DNA of 64,000 bases from Bradyrhizobium tropiciagri (GCF_018130505.1 NZ_JAFCKH010000002.1:186001-250000), one strand, 5' to 3'; counted from the stretch's first letter, positions 53,851 through 63,231 are shown. Notes: generated by a model from the sequence alone, not told the origin. Numbers and translations: made by a program.

Positions 53851-55755
53851 CTACAGCATGAGGCCGTCGAAGAACGCCGCGAGCGCGGCGTAAGCGTCGA
53901 GCGGCAGCACATGGGCGACATATTGATCGGGCCGCACCACGACCATGCATCCCGCCTCGCGGTCGATGCCGCGCGTGGCGAAGATGTCGTGGCCGCTCTT
54001 CAGGTCGGGGCAGAACATCTTTTCATAGTCGCGCAGGGCGTAACGTCCCTTACGCGGCAGCAGCACGGCGGGCATTGCGTCAAGCGCGAGCTCGCGATGG
54101 GGCTGCTGGAGGATGGCGCGGACATCGATCACCGCATCGATGTCGGCTCCATGTGGCGTGTAGCGCCGCACCGGCGATTGCGGGCCCTCGGCGAGGAAGT
54201 CGCATAAGCGGCGGACGCCGGAGTCGGCGGCGGTCGGATCGCCGCTGCCGGCGAAAGCGTAGATGCGCCAGCGGCCGTCGGCTTCGGCAACATGACCGAG
54301 GTGAATCGGCTTGGCATCGGCAAGACGAATGACTGGCGCCGAGTGGAAGCGCTTGCCGATCACGAAGCCTTTGGCCAGATGCTGGTAGCGCGCTTCGCCC
54401 GTGAGAGCCGACTGACGGTATTGCGCCGCCGTGCCCGCCGTGTAGCGTCCGTGCTGGACGAAATAGTGCTGGGTCCTGGCGGGATCGGCACCTTCGGCAG
54501 AGCCCAATATTGCCGCCCACTCGCGGTCGAAGTCGATCAACTCCTTCGCAACCGCCTGGCGTTCTGCGGAGTAAGTATGCAGCAAATGCGGCGCGCAGCG
54601 CTTGTGCAGGACTGCAGCCAGCTTCCAGCCGAGATTGAAGGCGTCCTGCATGGACACGTTCATGCCCTGGCCCGCCTTCGGGCTGTGGGTGTGGCAGGCA
54701 TCGCCGGTAATGAAGACGCGCGGCAAGCGGCTTGCCACCTGATCCTCCGGCACGTCGTCGAACTTGTCGGCCAGACGCTGGCCGATCTCGTAGACCGACC
54801 ACCACGGGATCTCTTTCACCTCCAATGTGTAGGGCGCGAGAATCCGCTGCGCCTTCGCAATCACCTCGTCGGAGGTGATGTTGCGGTTCGCGACACGCTC
54901 GCCGACCTCGAGCTTGGCAAGCTCGACATAGAGCCGCACCATGTAGCCGCCTTCACGGGGAATGATGAGAACGCTGCCTTCTCCGGCCGACTGGATCAGC
55001 GACTTGAAGCGGATGTCGGGAAAGTCGGTGACCGCAAGCACGTCCATGACGCCCCAGGCGTGGTTGGCGGAATCGCCGTGCAGCTCGCGGCCGATTGCCT
55101 TGCGCACGGTCGAGTGCGCGCCGTCACAGCCAACGACATGACGCGCCTTGACGGTTTCGACCTGCCCCTGATGCTCGGGATCGATCCGTTCAAGCCTTGC
55201 CGTTACCGCATGATCTTCGAAGCGCGCGGCTGGATCGATCTGAAGGTCGAGCAGGCGGCGCGAATAATGCGGCTCGAGCTTGGCGGGCGAGTGACGCATG
55301 ACATCAAGGAAGCAGTCGTGCACGCGGGCCTGATTCAGGATCACATGCGGAAACTCGGACAGTCCGTCCTCGACATCCTGCACCCAGCCGCTGCGGACGA
55401 TATTGTGCTTGTTGCGGTCGTCGGGCTTCCAGAAGCTCGTCTCGTTGACCCAGTATGCCTCCTTCAGCACGCGCTCGCTGAAGCCATAGGCGTGGAACAT
55501 CTCCATGGTGCGGCAGGCGACGCCGTCGGCCTGGCCGACCAGGAGCCGGCCGGGCTTCTGCTCGACGATGCAGGTCGTGATGTCGCCGAACGCGGCGAGT
55601 TGTGCCGCGAGTGTCAGGCCTGCCGGACCGCACCCGACGATAAGGACGTCGACCTCCCGCGGCAGGGGCTCGGAGGTAGAGGGAGCCGGATGACGCTCCG
55701 CGGGATCGGAGATGGTAGGATCGCCCGGCACAAAGCCATTCTGGTGAAACTGCAT
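53851..55755 (-). CDS. mobA: FAD-dependent aromatic monooxygenase, 3-hydroxybenzoate 4-monooxygenase-like
   Basis: A 634-residue flavoprotein. FAD motif VGCGPAGL (40-47), the second FAD/NADPH motif VVGCDGAHSTVR, and GDACHTHSPKAGQGMN are in order, followed by a thioredoxin-like C-terminal dimerisation domain as in phenol hydroxylases. Length, the MQFHQNGFVPG start and the overall sequence resemble MobA of Comamonas, which makes protocatechuate from 3-hydroxybenzoate. Another phenol-type substrate is possible. The start follows GGAGGGAG at 6 nt. It has its own regulated promoter upstream. Confidence 0.85.
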   Translation of the reverse strand: MQFHQNGFVPGDPTISDPAERHPAPSTSEPLPREVDVLIVGCGPAGLTLAAQLAAFGDITTCIVEQKPGRLLVGQADGVACRTMEMFHAYGFSERVLKEAYWVNETSFWKPDDRNKHNIVRSGWVQDVEDGLSEFPHVILNQARVHDCFLDVMRHSPAKLEPHYSRRLLDLQIDPAARFEDHAVTARLERIDPEHQGQVETVKARHVVGCDGAHSTVRKAIGRELHGDSANHAWGVMDVLAVTDFPDIRFKSLIQSAGEGSVLIIPREGGYMVRLYVELAKLEVGERVANRNITSDEVIAKAQRILAPYTLEVKEIPWWSVYEIGQRLADKFDDVPEDQVASRLPRVFITGDACHTHSPKAGQGMNVSMQDAFNLGWKLAAVLHKRCAPHLLHTYSAERQAVAKELIDFDREWAAILGSAEGADPARTQHYFVQHGRYTAGTAAQYRQSALTGEARYQHLAKGFVIGKRFHSAPVIRLADAKPIHLGHVAEADGRWRIYAFAGSGDPTAADSGVRRLCDFLAEGPQSPVRRYTPHGADIDAVIDVRAILQQPHRELALDAMPAVLLPRKGRYALRDYEKMFCPDLKSGHDIFATRGIDREAGCMVVVRPDQYVAHVLPLDAYAALAAFFDGLML

Positions 55756-55787
55756 CGATGCTCCCTCCGTCATCTGGTCGCAGTTTA

Positions 55788-55817
55788 ACAGTATACTTAT
55801 CATCAGTATGCTGTCAA
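55788..55817 (-). promoter_or_regulatory. Promoter with overlapping palindrome upstream of the monooxygenase
   Basis: On the minus strand TTGACA (55817-55812), a 16-bp spacer, and TATACT (55795-55790) make a near-consensus promoter. ACAGTATACT (55788-55797) and AGTATGCTGT (55805-55814) form an inverted repeat with one mismatch and a 7-nt spacer that covers both boxes. This is a typical repressor arrangement. In Comamonas the MarR-type MobR controls mobA; no regulator gene is adjacent here. The rest of 55818-56059 holds no gene I can support. Confidence 0.75.
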
Positions 55818-56059
55818 TTAGGAGCCAAGCCGACGCTGCGCCATCATCAGGCCATCTTCGTCGACGGCAAGGCAATCATGTTCAAGGGGAACACTGATCG
55901 GATCGTTGCGCAGAGGCCCGCACCTAAGGCCGCTGCCGGAAGCGGCGTCGACAGCAATGAGCCGAGCACGGAGCCCTGGACGCCGCATCCCAATATCAGT
56001 TTCCCAATCGCCAATCCCTGACATGCTGCTCGTTAGGTCGTTGTAGCGATCAGGCCAGA

Positions 56060-56411
56060 TCAGAACCGCGGCTCTTGCTGCGCGTCCCGTACCTCACGGG
56101 ATCCTTGCCGCAACGTTGGCCGGTTTTTCCTGAGCCAGGCGAGGGCCTCGGGTCCGTCGACGACGCACTCAAAGGTGTCCCAGGTCGGGTCCTCCAGCGA
56201 TTCCCCTTGCAGTCGCTTCGCTGCATATTCGACGAGGTCGTGCAGGCCTTCATCCGCGTCGGCGCTCGAGCGAATCTGCAATCGCCGGACTGGCCCAACC
56301 TCGTTGGGCCAGATCGACGATGCTCGGCGCGTCGGCCTCGTTGAACCACGGCGTCGCATCGAACTCGATGCAGCGGACATTGTCGGCGGTATGGCAAGTG
56401 GCATGGATCAT
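56060..56411 (-). pseudogene. Frameshifted small hypothetical gene
   Basis: A frame from ATG at 56411 (MIHATCHTADNVRCIEFDAT, then PWFNEADAPSIVDLAQRGW) stops at 56250. The next frame continues plausibly at once (DEGLHDLVEYAAKRLQGESL, DTFECVVDGPEALAWLRKNRP) to 56060. Together they look like one protein of about 110 residues, broken by a single-base shift near 56250-56270. The family is unknown to me. Sequencing error or a real decay event are both possible. Confidence 0.5.
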
Positions 56412-56472
56412 TGGATTCCTCCGTTCGCCGGCTACGCCCCCACTTGCATTGCACGTCCTACATCGCGGTCTC

Positions 56473-59400
56473 TCAGGCCTTGACCAGGTCCCCCAGCAGG
56501 TTTGCCGCCACCGTCAGCTTGGCGAGGGTCAGGCCACTGGCGGCGATCTCCTCGACCGAGCGGCGGATGCGCGCCGCTTCGGGGTGGGCCGCGAGCCAGG
56601 TCTCGACGGCCTGCTGGCCGGACTGGCCGGTCGCCAGCATATCCGCAGCCAGTCTCCTTTCAGCGCCGGCGATCTGCTCGACGGCGCGATCGATCGCCAT
56701 GCGTTCGAAATAATCGTTCGCCGGCACATTGCGTGCGGCGGCGATGATGCGGTCGAGACGGAAATTCGCCTCGGCGGCGTAGAAGGTCGCGGCGGCATCG
56801 CCGATGGGGCGCGTGGTGCGCTCGGCAACCGTCACGATGTCGGGCGCCGAGACCAGGGCGTCGAGATCGGCGAGCTCGCCGGCGAGGCCGGCCGGGACGC
56901 CGGCGTCGGCGAGTTCCTGCCGCCGCTTGACGCGCGCGGCCTGCAGGTCCGGCGGTAGCGCAGTGTCGAGCCCGGCGACGATCTGGCGGATGGCCGGGCC
57001 GAAGCGCGCGACGACGGTCTCCAGTCCATCCTTGAAATCGACATTGCGCACGTACCAGACCATGCGGGAGAGCAGCAGGTCCTGAACCGAAGCGTAGAGG
57101 GACAGCTGCAGCTGCCCGTCGATGCAGGCGTCGAGTGCATCGATCGCGTCATTGAGCCATCTCAGCCCGTAGCATTCATCGACCGCCACATAGGCCATGA
57201 CGATGGTCGCGACATCGGCGTCGGTCTCGTCGATCAGGCGCACCACACAGGCCGGGCCGCCGCGATTGATCACCGCATTGGCGAGACTGGTCGCGATGAT
57301 CTCCCGCCGCAGGCGATGCATTTCGGCCGCGGTCGGGAATTTGTCCTCAACCTCGCGCGGAAAATACTGGGAGAGCTCGCGGGCAAGATAGGGATCGTCT
57401 GGCACGCCGGTCTCGAGCAGGTCGTCGTAGAGGGTCAGCTTGGCGTAGGCGAGCAACACGGCAAGCTCGGGCCGCGTCAGGAACTGGCCGCGCCGTGTGC
57501 GCTCCGTAAGCGCGGCGTCGTCGGGCAGGAACTCGACCGCGCGGCTGAGCAGGCCGCGAAGTTCGAGCGACTGCATCAGGCGGGTGAGGAAGCCGGTCTC
57601 GGCCACACCCTTGCGCTCGGCCAGCGAGAGCGCCAGCGTCTGCAGGTAGTTGTTGCGCAGCACCAGCGTGCCGACCTCCTCGGTCATCGCGGCAAGCAGG
57701 CTGTTGCGGTCAGCCGGACTGAGGCGTCCCTCGCGCTCGGGGCGCGCCAGCGCGACCTTGATATTGACCTCGACGTCGGACGTGTTCACGCCGGCCGAAT
57801 TGTCGATGGCGTCGGTGTTGAGCCTGACGCTCTTCTGCGCCGCTTCAATGCGGCCGCGCTGGGTCACGCCGAGGTTGGCGCCCTCGCCGATCACCCGGGC
57901 GCGCACGTCGCCACCGGTGATGCGGATCGGATCGTTGGCGCGGTCCCCGGCCTGATCGTCGCTTTCCGCGGAGGAGCGGATGTAGGTGCCGATGCCGCCG
58001 AACCACAACAGGTCCGCGCGAGCCTTCAGGATCGCCGTCATCACCTCGAAAGGCGTAGCCTGCGGCTTGTCGAGATCGAGCAGCGCGCGTACTTCCGGCG
58101 CGAGCGGGATCGCCTTGAGCGAACGCGAGAACACGCCGCCGCCCTGCGAGATCAGCGATTTGTTGTAGTCCTGCCAGCTCGATCGCGGCAGATCGAACAG
58201 CCGCTTGCGCTCGGCGAAGCTGGTCGATGGATCGGGCGAGGGATCGATGAAGATGTCGCGATGATCGAAAGCCGCCACGAGCCTTGTCGCCGGCGAGAGC
58301 AGCATGCCATTGCCGAACACGTCGCCCGACATGTCGCCGACGCCGACCGCGGTAAACGGCATGGTCTGAATGTCGGTACCGAGCTCGCGGAAGTGGCGCT
58401 TGACCGCCTCCCAGGCGCCGCGCGCCGTGATCCCCATCTTCTTGTGGTCGTAGCCCTGGCTGCCACCGGACGCAAAGGCATCGCCGAGCCAGTGGTTCTT
58501 CTCGGCCGAGATCGCGTTGGCGACGTCGGAGAAGGTGGCGGTGCCCTTGTCGGCGGCAACGACGAGGTAGGGGTCATCGCCGTCATAACGCACGGTGGAT
58601 TCGGGCGGCACGACGATGTCGCCGTCGAGATTGTCGGTGAGTTCGAGCAGCGAGCGAACGAAGATGCGATAGGCTTCGGTGCCCTCCGCGAGCCAGGCGT
58701 CGCGATTGGAAGGTGGCGGCAGGCGCTTGGGCACGAAGCCGCCCTTGGCGCCGACCGGCACGATCACGGCGTTCTTGACCTGCTGCGCTTTCACGAGGCC
58801 AAGGATCTCGGTGCGGAAATCCTGCGGCCGGTCGGACCAGCGCAAGCCGCCGCGCGCAACCTTGCCGAAGCGCAGGTGAATGCCTTCGACACGGGGGGAA
58901 TAGACGAAGATCTCGTAGAGCGGCCGTGGCGCGGGCAAGTCGTCGATCCGGCGCGCCTCGAACTTGAAGGAGATCACCGGGCGCGGATGTCCGTCCTCGC
59001 CGGTCTGCCACAGATTGGTGCGAACGGTCGCCTGCACCAGATTGGCGAAACGGCGCAGGATGCGGTCTTCATCGAGCGAGGCGACGGATTTGAGCTGCTC
59101 CTCGAACTCGGCGAGCAACGCCGTCTCGCGTGCCGAGCGCTCGGCATCCGTCAAGACGAGGCGCGGATCGAGGCGGGTCTGGAATAGCGCGACCAGGGTG
59201 GCCGTGATCGCGGCGTTCTTGCGCAGGGTCTCCCACATGTAGTCCTGGGTGAACGGAGCGCGGATCTGGTGCAGATAGCGCGACAACGCCCGGATGGTCG
59301 AGACTTCCCGCCAGCTCAGCGCGGTGCGCAGGATCAGGCCGTTATATCCGTCGGATTCGGCGCGATCGGTGACCACAGCCATGATCGAGGCTTCCAGGCG

Positions 59401-61284
59401 ATGGCTGAATTCCGGGTTGATCTCGATCGGCTGGCCGTCGCTGGTCTCGATCGTCATGTCGTGCAGCCACACCGGCTCCGGTCGGTTGCCGGGCGTGATC
59501 TTGTAGGTGCGTTCATCGACCACGCGCAGGCCGTGATTTTCGATCACCGGCACGCGATAGGACAACGACAGCGGTACGGCGTCCGAGAACACCTTGAGGC
59601 CGAAATGTCTCGGATCGTCGCCAGCGACGCGGTAGACCGAGATCGTCACCGGACGAGCCGACGTCAGCTTTTCGACGGTCGTGATGTCGGTGATCGCCTG
59701 CTCCGCGCCGAACACCTCGGTGTAGCCGCCGCTAAAGGCCTGGCCGTATCGGCTGGCAAGCATGCGCGCCCGCATGCCGTCGGTCGACGCAGCGAGTGCG
59801 GCCTTCAGCTTGTCAGCCCAGGTTGCGGCAATGGCGCTGATCCCGGCTTCAAGCGCGGTGTGCTCGACGACGGGCGTCTTGCCTTCATAGCGCCCGATGA
59901 TGAAGTGGACGCGCGCCAGCGCTCCTTCGGGGAATGATACGTAGGAGGCGGACAGCCTGCCCTTGTAGGCCTGCGCCAAAAAGCTTCCGACCCGCGTGCG
60001 GACGTCGGTGTCGTATTTGTCGCGTGGAATGAAGGTGAGGATGGAGACGAAGCGATCGAACTTGTCGACCCGCGCCAGCGCCCGGACGCGCGGGCGCTCG
60101 TAGAGGATCAGGATCTCGATGACGAAATTGTAGAGCGTGTCGACGTCGATCTGGAACAGCTCGTCACGCGGATAATCTTCCAGAATGTGCATCAGCGCCT
60201 TGCCGGAATGGCCGTTCGGGTCGAAGCCCGCGCGCTGCAGCACCCGCGAAACCTTGTGGCGCACATAAGGGATCTGCCTGACCGATCGGGTGTAGGCGCC
60301 CGAGGTGAACAGGCCGACGACGCGCAGTTCGCCCTCGAGCCGGCCGTCGGGCGAATAGAGCTTGATGCCCACATAGTCCATCCGGATGCGGCGATGGACG
60401 CGGCTGGAGACATTGGCCTTGATGACGATGAGCAGCGTCGGCTCGTGCATGAACTCGCGGATTTCCGGCGTCATCACCACCATGTCGTTGCCGCGGCGCA
60501 GCACCTTCACGTCCGGATCGCGCAGGATGCCGAGGCCTTCGCCGGTCGTGATGTCGTCCGACGCCTCGCCGTCGGGCGAGAAGCGATACTCGCGCACGCC
60601 GAGGAAGGTGAAATTGTCCGCGCAGAGCCATTGCAGGAATTGATTGGCTTCGGCGACCTCGTCGATCGGCAGCGGCGGCGGATTTGAAGAGAACGTCTTG
60701 ATCGCTTCCTCGACGCGGTCCCGCATGGCGCGCCAGTCCGCGACGCAGGCGCGCACATTGCTCAACGTTATGGTCAGGCCGTCGATCAGCTTCTGGCGAT
60801 CGGCATCGGCGTCCAGGCGGGTGATGTGGAAGTGAATCAGGCTTTCCCGCGCGCCCTTGGCTCCCTCCGGCAGTGCTTCCCCGTAGAACCGCAGCAGCTT
60901 GCCCTCGTCATCGCGCTCCACGGCGATGATCGGGTGCGCGACGAGGCTGACTTCGATGCCCTGCTCGGCGAGCTCCGCGATGGTGGAATCGAACAGGAAG
61001 GGCATATTGTCGTTGAGGATTTCGAGCACGGAAATCTCGCGCCCGTTCGGCAATGTCGGGTTGACGACGCGGATATCGGCGCTGCCGGCCGTGCGCCGCT
61101 GGACGTGCTCCCAGGCCTGCTCCGCCAGGAGCGCGAGCGAGGCGGCATCGTAATTGGCGAGATCCTCGATGTTGGTGTAGCCGAACAGGGGCTCGGCAAA
61201 GGCACGGGGGCTCTTGCCCGCTGGTACGCTGCCCGCGGCATCGCGGATGAGGGTTGCCCGGGCCTTGTCATCGCGCCACGCCAT
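56473..61284 (-). CDS. gdhB: NAD-specific glutamate dehydrogenase, 180-kDa class
   Basis: A 1603-residue enzyme that oxidatively deaminates glutamate to 2-oxoglutarate with NAD. Long N-terminal ACT-like/regulatory region (about 1-700), the catalytic domain with GLRWSDRPQDFRTEILGLVK (from 811) and VPVGAKGGFV (to about 843), and a C-terminal helical region. The start at 61284 is fixed by GGAGG 5 nt upstream; the frame is open 44 codons further. It lies inside the stretch bounded by the att-like repeats. No frameshift is seen. Confidence 0.95.
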   Translation of the reverse strand: MAWRDDKARATLIRDAAGSVPAGKSPRAFAEPLFGYTNIEDLANYDAASLALLAEQAWEHVQRRTAGSADIRVVNPTLPNGREISVLEILNDNMPFLFDSTIAELAEQGIEVSLVAHPIIAVERDDEGKLLRFYGEALPEGAKGARESLIHFHITRLDADADRQKLIDGLTITLSNVRACVADWRAMRDRVEEAIKTFSSNPPPLPIDEVAEANQFLQWLCADNFTFLGVREYRFSPDGEASDDITTGEGLGILRDPDVKVLRRGNDMVVMTPEIREFMHEPTLLIVIKANVSSRVHRRIRMDYVGIKLYSPDGRLEGELRVVGLFTSGAYTRSVRQIPYVRHKVSRVLQRAGFDPNGHSGKALMHILEDYPRDELFQIDVDTLYNFVIEILILYERPRVRALARVDKFDRFVSILTFIPRDKYDTDVRTRVGSFLAQAYKGRLSASYVSFPEGALARVHFIIGRYEGKTPVVEHTALEAGISAIAATWADKLKAALAASTDGMRARMLASRYGQAFSGGYTEVFGAEQAITDITTVEKLTSARPVTISVYRVAGDDPRHFGLKVFSDAVPLSLSYRVPVIENHGLRVVDERTYKITPGNRPEPVWLHDMTIETSDGQPIEINPEFSHRLEASIMAVVTDRAESDGYNGLILRTALSWREVSTIRALSRYLHQIRAPFTQDYMWETLRKNAAITATLVALFQTRLDPRLVLTDAERSARETALLAEFEEQLKSVASLDEDRILRRFANLVQATVRTNLWQTGEDGHPRPVISFKFEARRIDDLPAPRPLYEIFVYSPRVEGIHLRFGKVARGGLRWSDRPQDFRTEILGLVKAQQVKNAVIVPVGAKGGFVPKRLPPPSNRDAWLAEGTEAYRIFVRSLLELTDNLDGDIVVPPESTVRYDGDDPYLVVAADKGTATFSDVANAISAEKNHWLGDAFASGGSQGYDHKKMGITARGAWEAVKRHFRELGTDIQTMPFTAVGVGDMSGDVFGNGMLLSPATRLVAAFDHRDIFIDPSPDPSTSFAERKRLFDLPRSSWQDYNKSLISQGGGVFSRSLKAIPLAPEVRALLDLDKPQATPFEVMTAILKARADLLWFGGIGTYIRSSAESDDQAGDRANDPIRITGGDVRARVIGEGANLGVTQRGRIEAAQKSVRLNTDAIDNSAGVNTSDVEVNIKVALARPEREGRLSPADRNSLLAAMTEEVGTLVLRNNYLQTLALSLAERKGVAETGFLTRLMQSLELRGLLSRAVEFLPDDAALTERTRRGQFLTRPELAVLLAYAKLTLYDDLLETGVPDDPYLARELSQYFPREVEDKFPTAAEMHRLRREIIATSLANAVINRGGPACVVRLIDETDADVATIVMAYVAVDECYGLRWLNDAIDALDACIDGQLQLSLYASVQDLLLSRMVWYVRNVDFKDGLETVVARFGPAIRQIVAGLDTALPPDLQAARVKRRQELADAGVPAGLAGELADLDALVSAPDIVTVAERTTRPIGDAAATFYAAEANFRLDRIIAAARNVPANDYFERMAIDRAVEQIAGAERRLAADMLATGQSGQQAVETWLAAHPEAARIRRSVEEIAASGLTLAKLTVAANLLGDLVKA

Positions 61285-61761
61285 AATGTCCTCCATTTTG
61301 CCGTGCCGTCCGATCGCAGCCGCGATCATCAGCTTGTTCTGGAGTGCATCCCTTCGAGCGCCGCGATCGATTGATCGGCGGTATCGAAGCTTCGACGGCT
61401 TTCGACGACAATACACGATCCCGCAGCGAAAGGTGCACGCTGTCGTAAGGCGTGCCGAACTTCCGGACGACTACGGGTGAGGCCGAAGTCGGCGCCCACG
61501 GCGGTCGACCAATACGGTGAGAAAATCGCGTGTAATTTCAATTATGTATGAGTTTCGTGGATTTGTCCTGAATGGCGCGCCATTCCGCAAGGATTGTCGT
61601 GGACGGAAGAAACCTCCGCCGCTTCACCTCGCAGGCTGAACCGAGTCCAACTCGGCTTTCGTTAGCGAACCTTAGCGCAGTCGATAAGAATTTCGGTGGT
61701 GCCGGTAGGCGGGCCGAAAGGACCGTGCCGTATCAATCAGCCGTCAAATGCCGAGTTCACG
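61285..61761. other. Non-coding gap between divergent gdhB and the HExxH gene
   Basis: No gene supported in 477 nt. AT-richer than the flanks around 61520-61560 (GTAATTTCAATTATGTATGAG), a likely promoter area. No hairpin or repeat family recognised. Confidence 0.5.
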
Positions 61762-62448
61762 ATGCGCAAGGAACGCCAGAAGCCGCTCAAGGTTCGTCCG
61801 AGCCTAATCTACAGGATGCAACTGGCGGCATCCTCTGGCCGGAAGGTCGATGGGATTTGGATCGGATCCTACTTTGCGCCGGAGCACTTGTCGCGCGTTG
61901 AACATGCGCTTCTCCTAGTAAAGCAGCATAGTCCCTTGCACTACTCACGCATTACTAGGGATCTTGAGCGCATTTGGATCTACCTGCTGCCGGACGGGCT
62001 TGCCGAATACAAGCGTGCACTGAAAGCCTGTGTGCTCGACGAGCGATTTGTCGCCAATTCGGCAACGAGTGTAGAGCGCATCGCTTCGGCTATCGTACAC
62101 GAAGCCACGCACGCAAGACTGGAGCGATACGGGATCGGATATGATGAAGAGCAGCGCGCGAGGATCGAAGCAATCTGCTTTCGTCGAGAACGCGCCTTTG
62201 CTGTTCGATTGCCGGACGGCACCGGACTACAGCAAGACATTGCAGGATATTTGCATTCGTATCCGGCCAATACAGACTACTTTAGCGATGCTCACGCCAG
62301 CGAGCGCTATGCTAATGGTGAAATCGAGGTGCTTCGCCATATCGGGGCGCCGGACTGGCTTATCCGGATGATGCCCGCGCTCAAATCAATCATCGGCGGG
62401 GCAAAGAGGCTGTTCCACATCGCCTCGCGTCCGGGTTCTAGCAGCTAG
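61762..62448 (+). CDS. Hypothetical protein with HExxH motif
   Basis: A 228-residue protein. SAIVHEATHARLERYGIGY has a zincin-type HEATH (113-117), with acidic residues 12-23 further on (DEEQRARIEAICF) that could give the third ligand. No signal peptide or membrane span is evident. I do not recognise a named family. GC is visibly lower than in the flanking genes (many TTT, TAC, AAT codons), which points to recent transfer. GTG at 61696 is an alternative start. Confidence 0.7.
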   Translation: MRKERQKPLKVRPSLIYRMQLAASSGRKVDGIWIGSYFAPEHLSRVEHALLLVKQHSPLHYSRITRDLERIWIYLLPDGLAEYKRALKACVLDERFVANSATSVERIASAIVHEATHARLERYGIGYDEEQRARIEAICFRRERAFAVRLPDGTGLQQDIAGYLHSYPANTDYFSDAHASERYANGEIEVLRHIGAPDWLIRMMPALKSIIGGAKRLFHIASRPGSSS

Positions 62449-62499
62449 CACGAGATCGTCGCCGACTATCCAGTCGGAGATCGACTGCGGCGCATTGCG

Positions 62500-62612
62500 C
62501 TACAGGCACGGTAAAGCGCGCTGGCCTGAGCGACACCGAAATCAAGCGCTGCCGAGTACGTCTGCGAGCGCAGCTCTGATGGCGCCATGGGCAGACGTTG
62601 GTAGCTGGGCGG
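62500..62612 (+). pseudogene. Second integrase relic
   Basis: CCTGAGCGACACCGAAATCA and the bases after it align with 52691-52745 of the truncated integrase (CCTGAATGACACCGAAATCA, then AAGCGCxGCCGAGT...). The alignment needs small gaps, and the frames are broken. It ends at the attachment-like sequence at 62613. Only about 110 bp are recognisable. Confidence 0.6.
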
Positions 62613-62636
62613 CGGTCGCCTCGTTCCGGGCGCGCC
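62613..62636 (+). repeat. Putative right attachment site (attR)
   Basis: The last 17 bases (62620-62636) equal the tRNA-Arg 3' end in the same orientation. The full 24 bases equal the reverse complement of 52832-52855. It follows the second integrase relic and is taken as the right edge of the element. Confidence 0.55.
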
Positions 62637-62700
62637 AATCCGCCGAATCCATCATTGCCGCGATGCGCAATGCCGGGCCGTGCCGGGCACGCGCCAGGAT

Positions 62701-63231
62701 TCACGCGGGAGCGTAGGTCAGTCTGACCGTGTCCTCGCCGACGCGCTCGTTGGCGATCAGGCGCAGCGGTGGGCGGGGGCCGGTGAAGAATGGTCTGCCG
62801 TGACCGAGCACGACGGGGCGGACGTAGAGCTGATACTCGTCGATTAGGCTAGGGTCGGCGAGGCTTCCTGCAAGGACAGGTCCGCCAATGTCGATCCTCC
62901 CGACGTGCTCGGCCTTCAGCCGGCGTATCGTCGCCTCGACGTTGTCAGCGACGAGCGTGGCGTTGGGGCCGACCGACTTCAGGGATCGTGAGACGATCCA
63001 TTTCGGCTGGTTGCGCCAGGCCACCGCGAACTCGCGCAGCTCCGGCGTCCACTCGGGATGGTTATCATCCCAATAGCGCATCAGCTCGTACAGGCCGCGG
63101 CCGTACACGCTGCCGGTCAGGCCGCGCACCTGCTCGATGAAGTGACGGAACAGCGCGGGGCCCGGCGCAAATCTGTCATGGTCGACATAGCCGTCGAGCG
63201 ACACGTTCATTCCGAACACGATCTTCGCCAT
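62701..63231 (-). CDS. Dihydrofolate reductase family protein (RibD C-terminal fold)
   Basis: A 176-residue protein. FGMNVSLDGYVDHDRF at the N terminus, VYGRGLYELMRYW and DIGGPVLAGSLADPSLIDEYQLYVRPVVLGHGRPFF are typical of the RibD C-terminal/DHFR-like group (YyaP-type). Likely an NADPH-dependent reductase of unknown substrate, not a true folate enzyme. The start at 63231 is preferred to TTG at 63240. Confidence 0.9.
   Translation of the reverse strand: MAKIVFGMNVSLDGYVDHDRFAPGPALFRHFIEQVRGLTGSVYGRGLYELMRYWDDNHPEWTPELREFAVAWRNQPKWIVSRSLKSVGPNATLVADNVEATIRRLKAEHVGRIDIGGPVLAGSLADPSLIDEYQLYVRPVVLGHGRPFFTGPRPPLRLIANERVGEDTVRLTYAPA

Noticed and set aside
55758-56059. Possible small genes in the gap upstream of the monooxygenase, in both strands
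   Set aside because: Frames of 68-87 codons lack a ribosome site and family features. One reading frame looks hydrophobic and might be a transporter scrap, but support is too weak.
57316-59187. Plus-strand open frame of 623 codons
   Set aside because: Lies wholly inside the glutamate dehydrogenase gene on the other strand; no recognisable domain.
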